A DNA stretch of 12,947 bases. It comes from Cephalothrix spiralis (Eukaryota > Nemertea > Palaeonemertea > Archinemertea > Cephalotrichidae). The translations under genes and the position numbers were made by a program. Shown here piece by piece: positions 1-7,401 of this stretch (the stretch's first letter is position 1; each line of letters opens with the position of its first letter). Below the pieces are notes generated by a model. The model did no database searches. It was not told the DNA's origin and saw only the letters and a list, made by a program, of their open reading frames with translations. Location of the stretch: NCBI GenBank assembly GCA_032353305.1, contig JAUCNG010197751.1:1-12947 (forward strand), in the 5' to 3' direction.

Positions 1-232
1 ACTAGAACTTTATATTTTCACAAACTTGTATTTTGTAAATAAAACATATATTTCTTCCAGATTATAGGATTTATACTTAGACCGAACTGAAGTTATTGGA
101 TCCTTACATGAGAATCTTGTAAGAATGACATTTCTCTTGTTCGCACACACTTAATACATTCACTGCCAGGCTTAAATTCTGGTTTTTGGCCTGTGCCAGG
201 CCTAACCTAATTGCAGCTTCAATCTGAACTTG

Positions 233-431
233 GTCCCCTCACCCAACAATATGCTGATGGTACATGTCGAGCTGACTTTCACAAGCATCATGGAATTTTA
301 ATCACATGACTGTCATCATCTCAGCCAAACCGTTCTCAGCGCAAATATGTCAATATGAACATGTGACTCCTCAGATGGGACAAACTGTCCTCAGCTCGAC
401 ATTGACAGTCAGTGTATAAGTCCCCTCACCC
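233..431. repeat. Possible small inverted-repeat element flanked by 12-bp direct repeats
   Basis: The 12-mer GTCCCCTCACCC occurs at 233-244 and again at 420-431. Between the copies lies a perfect 12-bp inverted repeat, ATGTCGAGCTGA at 264-275 and its reverse complement at 391-402. It extends outward imperfectly as CTGA plus a few bases. This could be a short non-autonomous transposon with a long target duplication, but the inverted repeats sit 17-19 bases inside the direct repeats, which is not the usual layout. It contains no coding frame. The class is not recognised. Confidence 0.35.
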
Positions 432-583
432 CTGATCATCAATTTTGCCTTTTGTGATTTGATTCGTGTTAAAATGAACTCATGAAGAACAAGATCAAAA
501 AGATGAAATCTAAATGTAAAACAGCACAGAGCTGGTATTAGCGGCATAAATCGCGCCGGTGAGTCAAGGGGGTGTTTCGAGAA

Positions 584-772
584 TTATTCCAGCAGAGCTG
601 ACTTAAATATAACGACTGATGTTGTGCACACCAGGTCTTCATCAAGGTGGTTCCAGTCTGTTGTTGTGGTCCTTTGGAAAAAGGAGTTCTTATGATCTGG
701 AGTAGATACAGATGGTACATTGTAGCCCTTGGTATTTAGTATTGCTAGGTCTTCAACTATGTTCTTATAGAC
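584..772 (-). pseudogene. Relic C-terminus of a non-LTR retrotransposon reverse-transcriptase protein
   Basis: Read on the minus strand from 772 down to the TAA at 584-586, this frame gives about 62 residues. They include the pattern NSFFQRTTTTDWNHLDEDLV, followed by a short stretch ending in FKSALLE just before the stop. That layout (N-S-F-F-x-R-T, then D-W-N-x-L, then S-x-x-x-F-K-S-x-L) is typical of the extreme C-terminus of LINE-type retrotransposon ORF2 proteins in animals. An in-frame TGA at 773-775 closes the frame upstream, and no reverse transcriptase core is visible. It is therefore a 5'-truncated dead copy; its 3' untranslated tail would run toward lower coordinates. Assignment to a clade (CR1, L2, Jockey or other) is not possible from this tail alone. 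A longer frame on the same strand at 538-720 is in a different phase and is not the meaningful one. Confidence 0.6.
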
Positions 773-865
773 TCATTGTTTTTATTTTTTTAAATTCAAT
801 TTCATTTTATAATTGAATTTCAGTTATACCAAACAATAATGACAATTGAATTTGACCCATACGGC

Positions 866-1121
866 CATAGATTAAGTACCCAGATAGTGCAATTAGAGAA
901 GTCTTTTGTCAAATGATCGATTCAGGCCATAAAATAGGGATGGCCCGGTTCCAGCATTTAAAATAGCGCTACCTATGAATAATTCGTCCACATTATTTGT
1001 CAGATCAAGTAAGTGTGTAGATCTAGATCGGGTGGCTTATCGCGGTAATTTCACAATTGATTCCTTAAAATCGGACATGATTTTAGTACCAGTTGCATTA
1101 TCTGGGTATTGTTAATCTATG
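866..1121. mobile_element. Short inverted-repeat (MITE-like) element upstream of NDUFB9
   Basis: The left end CATAGATTAA (866-875), followed by TACCCAGATAGTGCAA, is mirrored by TTGCATTATCTGGGTA and TTAATCTATG ending at 1121. The arms are about 30 bp with a 2-base indel and a few mismatches. The 256-bp span has no coding potential, as expected for a non-autonomous DNA element. I could not find a convincing target-site duplication, so the exact ends are uncertain. It lies about 460 bp upstream of the NDUFB9 start codon. Confidence 0.55.
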
Positions 1122-1584
1122 ATTGACAAATGACAGTCACAATGCAAATGATGCCAAAAAAACAAAATTGTTTTAGTTTGGGCCTGGCCTGCCCGGTCAA
1201 CCTGGGCTGGTCAACTCAAACTCAAAATCAAATGTTTTAGACATTTGTTCTATATTTTACTCACTTCTTCTTGCCTTTTTTCTTTTTCAGCACCATGGCT
1301 TAGATACAATTTTAACTTTTAAGTTTTAAGAAAAAATATCACGTTTTCACGTTTTCAGAAATTTCGCCATGTTTGTTTACATTCTGTCCCGAGCTGAATA
1401 TTTTATTCGAATAAGTATTTGATATTCCTCAATTTTACTTTTTACATCAACAGTAGATAATTATTTTTTATAATTTATTAAAATATGGATTTTATTTATT
1501 TTAGATATCATTTTTATTCATATTTCTCCTAATTTAAACCAATGAATGCCAAGTCCTCGATTTCTGCTCAAGGTTCAAAACAAA
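1122..1584 (+). promoter_or_regulatory. NDUFB9: 5' flank and leader of NDUFB9
   Basis: This AT-rich stretch leads into the NDUFB9 start codon and must contain at least the proximal promoter and 5' leader, unless a further upstream leader exon exists. I see no clear TATA box at a fixed distance and cannot place the transcription start. The segment 1183-1216 has two GGTCAAC copies around CTGGGCT. Two start codons lie close upstream of the chosen one, at 1542 and 1546 (see the separate entry). Confidence 0.35.
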
Positions 1585-1634
1585 ATGTCTTACCTTCAAA
1601 CGAGTGTACTTTCACATGCTCAAAGAGTATGTAA
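1542..1634 (+). promoter_or_regulatory. Potential upstream ORF overlapping the NDUFB9 start
   Basis: An ATG at 1542-1544 opens a 30-codon frame that ends at TAA 1632-1634, out of frame with and overlapping the NDUFB9 coding start. A second ATG at 1546-1548 is in frame with NDUFB9 and would add 13 mostly basic or hydrophobic residues. It is directly preceded by the in-frame stop TGA 1543-1545. Both matter only if transcription starts upstream of 1542. The 1546 ATG has T at -3 and C at +4, a poor context. The 1585 ATG has A at -3. Confidence 0.3.
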
Positions 1635-1682
1635 ATTGTACAAAGCTGCATTAAGAAATGTAGTATCATTTTATCCAGAAAG
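1585..1682 (+). CDS. NDUFB9: NDUFB9 coding exon 1 (LYR-motif helix)
   Basis: This exon encodes residues 1-32 and the first two bases of an Arg codon. It includes the LYK motif and the first helix. The donor is AG|GTATAT, and the split codon is completed by the A at 4550. An A at -3 gives an acceptable translation-start context. Confidence 0.92.
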
Positions 1683-4600
1683 GTATATGAATATTTAATG
1701 AATTCATTTTTAATATCGCTGATGTTGCTAAAGTTCAACTGTCAAGTTGAATTTTAATTTTGATCCATTTTGATTTTTATCAAATTTAACTTTTTTAGGC
1801 AACCAAAAAACTGCCTACCGTCCTACATAAAAAAAAACGATAATACTATCAATTTTTTTTTATGGGTTCAAGATTGAGTTATCAATCAGTATAAGCTGTT
1901 CAGACTACAGGTGCTCGTCAACCAGCCTGTTTCTCGCAGAGAAAAAGATAGGCGGTGCTGTGGCGTAATGGTTAGCGCTATGGTCCTTCCATTACGGAGG
2001 TTGCAGGTTCGAACCCCATCGGGGGTTTCGAACATAGACCGGATACTGGGTTGCTCGGTCAGTATAAATACGTGGAGTGGGACACTGTCCCTCCCTTCAG
2101 GGTAAACCCGACTCTAATTGGTATATAGAAAATAGATTAGAGTGCGGGATAGCAATACAGGTTGGTGGCCCAGTCTATACCTGGGCCAGGTACCCTCCAC
2201 TCGTGGATGCTAGCTTCAACAACAACGTCTATATTTTTTCTGCAAGAAACAGGCTGGTCGACGAGCACCTGTTGTTCAGACATTGATTCAGATTGATTAA
2301 AGGTAAAGTGAGTTTAATTACCCTCGCATTGCGGTAAGGAACAGGTCATGAGCTGATGAGGTACTAAGCCTAAGGTGACCATCAGTGGATAGAGTGATGA
2401 GACTGCGTTGGACCATACAAACAGCCAAATTCATGTCTGTGTTCGGTGTGTTAACAGTCCCGAACAGTCCATGGTTTGTCAGTAATCAGAAAAAATTTCA
2501 TTCTAAAGGTCTCGTGGGCACTGACAGTCACCTTGTCCTTATATGACATTAACACTATGTATCATAAAATTTCTTAAACTTTTATCTGAAACATTTAGAA
2601 TTTTTTACTTCAGTTTTTGAAAATCCTGAAAATTTAAAATGGCAGCTGAGATGGCTTACATATTACGTCATGGCGTCATAGGTCTATATTGAGCTGCAGG
2701 AGATCTTTTTTTGTCATGTCATACCTGCTAGCCTGCTATAGGACAACATTTATTAGTTTATTACTACAACCTGAACTATTTTTGCCCAAAAAGAACCAAC
2801 TTGTCAAATTTGATTATGTTTCTATGGTACTGACCCATTACTATCAGACCTGACTCACACTACCAGAGGTTGGTCATGATAAAAACACATGTAAAAAACG
2901 ATAAAATGTTGAAAACGGTCCTGAATGAGTCATATCTTAGGTAAAAATATTGTCTTTAATGTTCAATAAGTTACAGGTTCACTACTAATGCCACTCTTGT
3001 AATAGAACAAATAATAAATAAAGTGACCCGCTAGTCGCTACTACCAGATATAGTGTAGTATTTCATTATGATATCATAGTATCTTGTCAAGTTTTTTCGT
3101 ATTTAAATTGAGAAATATCTTGAAAGGGGATTAATTTTAAAATGGAAAGGAAAAATATTAATTTTTAGGGTACAAATAGCCACAGAGATTTATGGAACTT
3201 TTGGTGTACAACCATCAGACACCAGTTTTAAGGACCCGCACAAAATCGCAGAAGTGTGGGCCTAAACCCCACCAACCCTTATAGTTATATTTTGGATAAC
3301 TAGTAGAAATTTTAGGTTTCTAGTTTAAATATTAGAAAGGGTTGGGGCCTCAAAGGGCAAATACAATTTTTCAAAAAAAATTTATATTTGCCCTTGGCTC
3401 CTTAAATTGTTCAAACCCAATCAAAAATGGTATCTTCTTATTGTAATTGACCATGCAAATCAGAAAATATCAAGTCGGACCCTTTTTGAGATCACAATTT
3501 TGGCCCCAGCGGCCCTGGTCTTTTCAAAAATACAAACTTGAACCTAGAATTTCCACAAGCCAAAAACTGGATCCGTCTAAAGGTTGTTGTGCACCAAAAG
3601 TTCCATAAACCTGTGTATAGGTCTTAAAAAGTTAAATCCCTTGGCTTCTGGGCATGGGCAGTTGTCCTAAAATTCCTAATATCTCAAAAAATGTCCTAGA
3701 AAAAGTCCTCTATTATGTGCAGAGTAAAGAAGGGCTTCTTGGTTCTAACCAAGCTTTGTCATGTAATTTTGTTACATCTAGGAAAAACACATACAATGTT
3801 TTTCTTTGAATTTTTGAGATGTTGATGAGTTAAAGATTAGGATGCGATCTATTGTTGCTCTGCCTTTTTTCCCTTGCTTGCACGTTCTTGAATTTCTAAT
3901 GTGTAGAAGTGGACAAAAATTAAATTTTTGACCTTGATGTAATCATTTTGAATCCCAGAAAAATTATGCCCTGAATAACGTGAAACTTAACAGTTTAATG
4001 CCTAAATGATTGAATGAGACCTCAACACTTTTTTCCCCAAAATGGCTGATTGTAATAGAAAATGGCTAATGAAAGAGTTTGGCCATAGTTTGATATCTCG
4101 CTTCTTTAGTATGGCTAAATACTCTGGCGTGTAGACTCAACACACAAACATTGATTTGGATTACCTATCAAAAGTGCTGCGTTCTCATTAGAATATGTTG
4201 ATGCAGAAATAAACCTGTAAATCCCGACCGCAGCTCAGCCATCGATTTGGTGGTCTGTCTAGTTTAATGCAGACCCAACTTTCCACTAACGAAGTGATTA
4301 GCATAGAATTTACAAACGTAACTTCAAGGGTTTCTGTATTGGTAGTGCGCTAAAGTACACTTCTTTTTCCGGGAATTTTTATACCCGTTCAAGAGTAGTA
4401 CAGCTATCTACCTCTTGTTTACTAGAGTACTGTATTGGATGCTGCTGAAGAAATAACTTGTGTGTGTGTGGCCCTTAGAATTCTTAATTTGACAATAGAA
4501 AAATTACTAATTTTACGTAAAATTATACTGCTATTTTGTATGTTTTCAGATGTGTTTATAGATATCATGCTGTATTGCTAAGAGCTCGTTTCGATGAAAA

Positions 4601-6174
4601 TAAGGATATCAAGGATTTTAGACGAGCAAAACAGTTATTAATAGCTGGTGAAGAAGAGTTAGCGGGCAATCTACATCCTCAACCTTTAAAGTGTAAGTTG
4701 TTTTGATTTGAAATGGTAGTCAGATTTCAAGTTTTATCTGATGTTTTAATCACAATGTTACAATTGAAATGACATTCATTTTATAATGTGAACGAACGCG
4801 TTGCAATACTGACATAAATATTTTATTCATTACATCATGTGATATTTCATTTTTCATTTGCGATTCAGTGTTTATATCAGGTGGGCCCTTGAATCTGTCC
4901 CGCTGTTTAGAAGGTTGTACATTTTTGTATCTTCAAAAATATGGGAGATAATAGATTTATTTTTGTGCACGTAGTAAGAAAATGGTGTTCTTAATACTTC
5001 GCTAATGTTATTTTTTGATATCATTTATAGTTTTAAAGTTATGTCAACTACGGGTTTTTAAATAATACCCGTAAGCAAAGATTCACACCAAAAGTTTTAA
5101 CGTCATTCTGATATTCCGTTTTTTTACCTAGTTGCGCAAATTGACATAACTTAACTAGTATAGGCTAAATAATATCAAATTAAAACTTTAGCGAAGTATT
5201 AAGAACACCATTTTCTTACTACGTGCAAAAAAATCAATTCATTATCTTTTTGAAGATACAATAATCTAAACAGCGGGACAGATTCAAGGGTCAACTCGAT
5301 AAATAAGCCTATAATATATTTCTTATTTACAGTTCCCAATTCTCCTGGAGGTGTAGCATTTGGAAGAGAGCCTCATATGCCGGATTGGGTAAGTATATAT
5401 AACAAACATCGTTATCTGTACCAGCTTGTCAAAAAGCAAATAAAACCTAAGATACTGATAAAAAATGGGACCTGTAGCTTTTTATTTTTGGGTGGTTTTT
5501 GCATCATTTTGCATTGACAATTATTTTTGACTCATTAATCCAACTTTCTTTGCATGTTAATGATGCAAAAACACCAGCTATTAAGGCAGCATAAAATCAA
5601 AAAATTTCCAAGTTTGAAACAATTAGCAAAAAATGTAATTTTAATGGAGCCTACAATTTAAAATTTATTTAAATGCATGTGTTATCTATCAATAGCGAAA
5701 CTTTCTAGCTTTTTATTGAATTTGACACCGGTCAAGCATTACTCAGTTATAGCAAGTTGAAAACTATTAGCAGGAGTCTATGAAATGACTCCTGCTATTA
5801 GTCATCAAAAATTCAAAGTTGAGTTGTGGTGATATCGAAAATTTCCAAGATCTCGGTCTAATGCAAATCAATCTGCATGAATTATGATTATTTGAGATTC
5901 GATTTTAAATATGGTTTAATTTACCATGTATAGCTAGCCCCAGTACAGCGAAGTGTCCACTTATGGTTTGCTAATATCATCGGTAAGTCTTATAAATTAG
6001 TTGTTACTCTCAAAGCTGAATCATCTTTTCTTTGTTTTGCAGATTCTGGATACATGGCATCCTTATGAAAAAGCACAATATCCCGAGTACTTTGCTCGAC
6101 GAGACGTTAGGAAAAAGGAGTTTATCGAAAGATGGGAGAAGAAATATGGCAAAGTTGAACCAGCCCCACATTAA
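1585..6174 (+). CDS. NDUFB9: NADH dehydrogenase (ubiquinone) 1 beta subcomplex subunit 9 (complex I B22, LYR family), four exons
   Basis: NDUFB9 is an accessory subunit of mitochondrial complex I. It sits on the matrix side of the distal (beta) membrane arm, where its LYR fold binds the mitochondrial acyl carrier protein. Coding exons are 1585-1682, 4550-4692, 5333-5388 and 6043-6174. All introns are GT-AG and all joins keep frame, giving 142 residues. Visible family signatures are the N-terminal helix with KLYKAALR at 17-24 (the LYR-type motif, here LYK), RARFDENK at 44-51, HPQP at 75-78, FPNSPGG at 81-87, and the C-terminal block WHPYEKAQYPEYFA at 104-117. The start at 1585 was chosen because the N-terminus then aligns end to end with animal homologues. 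The protein is shorter than the roughly 179-residue mammalian form because it lacks the proline-rich C-terminal extension. That looks like natural length variation, since all conserved blocks are present. No mitochondrial presequence is evident, as usual for this subunit. Identification is very secure. Confidence 0.95.
1906..2272 (+). mobile_element. TIR element with internal tRNA-like (SINE-like) region
   Basis: A 367-bp insertion in NDUFB9 intron 1 has about 45-bp terminal inverted repeats (1907-1951 and 2229-2272, roughly 90% identical). The ends begin ACAGGTGCTCGTC. A perfect 9-bp direct repeat, TGTTCAGAC, abuts both ends (1897-1905 and 2273-2281) and reads as a target-site duplication. 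An 8-9 bp duplication fits hAT or Mutator-type transposition; I cannot decide between them. Inside is a tRNA-like block with box A and box B (separate entry), a SINE hallmark. The interior has no transposase, so the copy is non-autonomous. Open frames at 1911-2105 and 2077-2286 run through the repeats and are not genes. The clean duplication and similar arms suggest a fairly recent insertion. Confidence 0.82.
1951..2030 (+). promoter_or_regulatory. tRNA-like RNA polymerase III promoter (A and B boxes)
   Basis: TGGCGTAATGG at 1961-1971 matches the Pol III box A consensus, and GGTTCGAACCC at 2006-2016 matches box B, 45 bases start to start. The D-arm resembles tRNA-Gln/Glu-type D-arms. The anticodon and T stems pair poorly, so this is a degenerate tRNA-derived sequence, not a working tRNA gene. 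The first T-run long enough to stop Pol III is the T6 at 2234-2239 in the right terminal repeat. A transcript would thus span about 290 bases of the element. Confidence 0.7.
2282..3180 (+). other. Intron 1 of NDUFB9, unique AT-rich stretch
   Basis: I see no exon, RNA gene or clear repeat in this part of the 2,867-base intron 1 (1683-4549). Confidence 0.5.
3181..3615. mobile_element. Foldback element (family shared with 11186-11844)
   Basis: The ends CACAG/CTGTG enclose a perfect 18-bp inverted repeat, TTTATGGAACTTTTGGTG at 3189-3206 against 3592-3609. Weaker pairing continues inward, including GGGCAAATA against TATTTGCCC near the centre. The terminal motif GGAACTTTTGGYGTACAACC and inner blocks such as CAACCCTTATA and CTAGAATTTCCACAAGC recur in the palindrome at 11186-11844, so the two are relatives. 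There is no coding capacity and no clear target-site duplication. It lies in NDUFB9 intron 1. Arm divergence suggests an older copy than its relative. Confidence 0.7.
3616..4549 (+). other. 3' part of NDUFB9 intron 1
   Basis: This stretch is AT-rich and non-coding. The only pattern seen is a (GT)n tract of five units near 4460. The last 20 bases form the exon 2 acceptor tract. Confidence 0.45.
4550..4692 (+). CDS. NDUFB9: NDUFB9 coding exon 2
   Basis: The acceptor is TGTTTTCAG with a T-rich tract. The exon encodes residues 33-80, including RARFDENK and HPQP. The donor is AAGT|GTAAGT, a near-perfect 5' splice site. The trailing T joins TT of the next exon to make Phe81. Confidence 0.93.
4886..5290. 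mobile_element. Foldback MITE in NDUFB9 intron 2
   Basis: The termini are a perfect 26-bp inverted repeat (4886-4911 and 5265-5290), beginning CCCTTGAATCTGTCCCGC. An inner perfect 39-bp inverted repeat pairs 4967-5005 with 5188-5226. Between them the arms differ by small indels. The 405-bp element makes up most of the 640-base intron 2 and lies between functional splice sites. It has no coding capacity. No obvious target-site duplication was seen, so the superfamily is unassigned. Two 26-39 bp perfect arms point to recent origin or homogenisation. Confidence 0.85.
5333..5388 (+). CDS. NDUFB9: NDUFB9 coding exon 3
   Basis: This 56-base exon follows the acceptor TCTTATTTACAG and encodes the proline/glycine segment FPNSPGG through MPDW (residues 81-99). 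It ends at a codon boundary with donor TGG|GTAAGT. It is too short to appear as a stand-alone ORF, but it aligns directly with the family. Confidence 0.92.
5475..5580. repeat. Imperfect inverted repeat in NDUFB9 intron 3
   Basis: GGTGGTTTTTGCATCATT at 5491-5508 pairs with AATGATGCAAAAACACC at 5559-5575 with one unpaired base. TAGCT and AGCTA lie outside them. The 50-base loop is AT-rich. It may be an eroded small foldback element, or simply a hairpin. Confidence 0.5.
5763..5802. repeat. Compact hairpin in NDUFB9 intron 3
   Basis: ACTATTAGCAGGAGTC (5763-5778) and GACTCCTGCTATTAGT (5787-5802) form a 16-bp stem with one mismatch and an 8-base loop. A further TTGA pairing beyond two mismatches extends the stem to about 22 bp. 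It resembles a short miRNA-type stem but is smaller than a typical precursor. No function is claimed. Confidence 0.6.
6043..6174 (+). CDS. NDUFB9: NDUFB9 coding exon 4 (terminal)
   Basis: The acceptor is CTTTGTTTTGCAG. The exon encodes residues 100-142, with the conserved DTWHPYEKAQYPEYFA block and a charged C-terminal helix, then TAA at 6172-6174. The reading frame matches the codon-boundary end of exon 3. Confidence 0.94.
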   Translation: MLDTWHPYEKAQYPEYFARRDVRKKEFIERWEKKYGKVEPAPH

Positions 6175-6604
6175 TGTCAATTATTTTTTAATTATTAGGT
6201 AAACTCAATCATTTGGAAGTAGTGTGTGTATAATATATTGTTATAATTATTATTTACATAAATTCTTTTTACATTTCGGTGACTTTTGAATGTTGAGGCA
6301 GTAAGAACGAAATTTGCGACAAAAATTATTTTAACAAGGTCCAAAACAGCGATCGGTAATAGATATTAAGTTTATTGGCGCACAGTAGCCTAGCACAACA
6401 TTTCGGTTACCATGGCTGATTTTTGAATGTTGAGGCAGTAAGAACGAAATTTAATCAAAGAATGAGCGTACCCATGTTTGGGTTACTATTTTGCGCCCTT
6501 AATATTATGAATTATGAAAAGATCGCCCCTTTGAAAATTGACCTATAAAATGTCGTAAAACAGTGAATATTACGTCGTAATAGGACGCATTTATATATAC
6601 ATAC
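6175..6604 (+). other. NDUFB9 3' flank with a duplicated 32-bp segment
   Basis: The region holds the NDUFB9 3' UTR and downstream sequence. No canonical AATAAA follows the stop; the variant AATATA at 6232-6237 is the nearest candidate. A 32-bp segment starting TTTTGAATGTTGAGGCAG occurs identically at 6284-6315 and 6421-6452. ACATTTCGGT precedes both copies (6271-6280 and 6398-6407), so the duplicated unit is about 45-55 bp with a small indel. Confidence 0.6.
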
Positions 6605-7123
6605 AAATTGGCGAGGGCAATTATTTTTGTACCAAAAGTGCCCCCCCCGTCGGTTTTTCATATTGGCGGATAGTTGACCCCCACAAACTATAAATTTCTG
6701 GAAAGGTCTTGGAAAATGCTGATCCCTTGGGGGGTTTAGATTTTTGCCCCATATTTAGATTTTTGTAGGGGTGGGGGGGCGGCAAAAACGTGATTATTGG
6801 GGAATTAAAAAAAAAAAATCAGGAAAATGTTTTTATACCCCCACCCCATCCAGGGGTCGGTCTAATCACTTTTTGGGGTTTAATTGACCAGCCCTACCCC
6901 CTACGGGCAAAAGAAAATTTTTCTGAATTTTTGAAAAATCACGTTTTTGCCCCCCATACCTACCCAGGGGGTGGGGCAAAATCTAAACCCCCCAAGGGAT
7001 CAGCATTTTTCAAGACCTTTCCAGAAATATATAGTTTGTGGGGGTCAACTATCTGCCAATATGAAAAACCGACGGGGGAGGGGGGGGCACTTTTGGTACA
7101 AAAATAATTGCCCTCGCCAATTT
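6605..7123. mobile_element. GC-rich palindromic foldback element between the two genes
   Basis: The ends AAATTGGCGAGG (6605-6616) and CCTCGCCAATTT (7112-7123) are exact inverses. Pairing continues with few mismatches for about 150 bp per arm, through GTACCAAAAGTGCCCC, GATAGTTGACCCCCACAAAC and GATCCCTTGGGG. The central part has further inverted and tandem copies of a CGTTTTTGCCCCCC-type block. G and C runs stand out sharply from the AT-rich surroundings. The frames at 6790-7107, 6947-7216 and 6960-7202 (minus) arise from this repeat and are not genes. No transposase and no sure target duplication were found. Confidence 0.85.
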
Positions 7124-7300
7124 TTCCATCCAATTGTATATGTGCAAGGCATACAAGGGGATAGGAAGAAGACAGGGTACATGCAGTCATGCAGGATAGC
7201 AATCTACTTATACTAGTAATTATAATGCTTTAAATGATAATTTAAGTAATTATTATGATTAACTCATTTTATTTTAATACTTTAAAACAACATTTATGAC

Positions 7301-7306
7301 TTTATT
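7301..7306 (-). terminator. Polyadenylation signal AATAAA for the IAP gene
   Basis: On the minus strand AATAAA lies 34 bases past the predicted stop codon (7341-7343). A second AATAAA follows at 7268-7273. Their position supports transcript ends here, and so the short terminal exon, but an AT-rich region can give such hexamers by chance. Confidence 0.45.
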
Positions 7307-7340
7307 TTGAAATGAATTTGTAGAATTAACTTATTACATT

Positions 7341-7401
7341 TTAAACCTCATTTCTACCCTTTTCGTACCTGAACAGGGATTCCAGTATATCTATATCCAT
7401 G
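7341..7401 (-). CDS. IAP exon E: end of UBA domain and stop (probable)
   Basis: From acceptor CTAACTTCAG, one base completes Phe434, then [19 protein letters not shown] and TAA (7341-7343). The pattern F-x5-L-x3-F-x-x-E is what the last UBA helix of IAPs looks like. A donor-like CAG|GTACGA lies inside it at 7369-7368, so an alternative transcript could splice onward instead of stopping. The acceptor lacks a strong pyrimidine tract. The codons just before it (AAC TTC AGC) would extend the UBA match, but an in-frame TAA lies upstream with no AG between. The boundary is therefore uncertain. Confidence 0.58.

Noticed and set aside
1951-2030. A functional tRNA gene
   Set aside because: A and B boxes are good, but the anticodon and T stems do not pair properly and there is no complete acceptor stem.
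1911-2286. Two plus-strand open frames (64 and 69 codons)
   Set aside because: Both lie inside the TIR element and read through its terminal repeats and tRNA-like block; they show no domain.
7122-7210. Cysteine-containing minus-strand stretch as a possible RING exon
   Set aside because: Cys spacing does not fit CxxC or CPxC RING patterns, and the frame continues into the palindrome.
6790-7216. Proline/glycine-rich open frames on both strands
   Set aside because: They are produced by the C and G runs of the palindromic element, and mirror each other on opposite strands.
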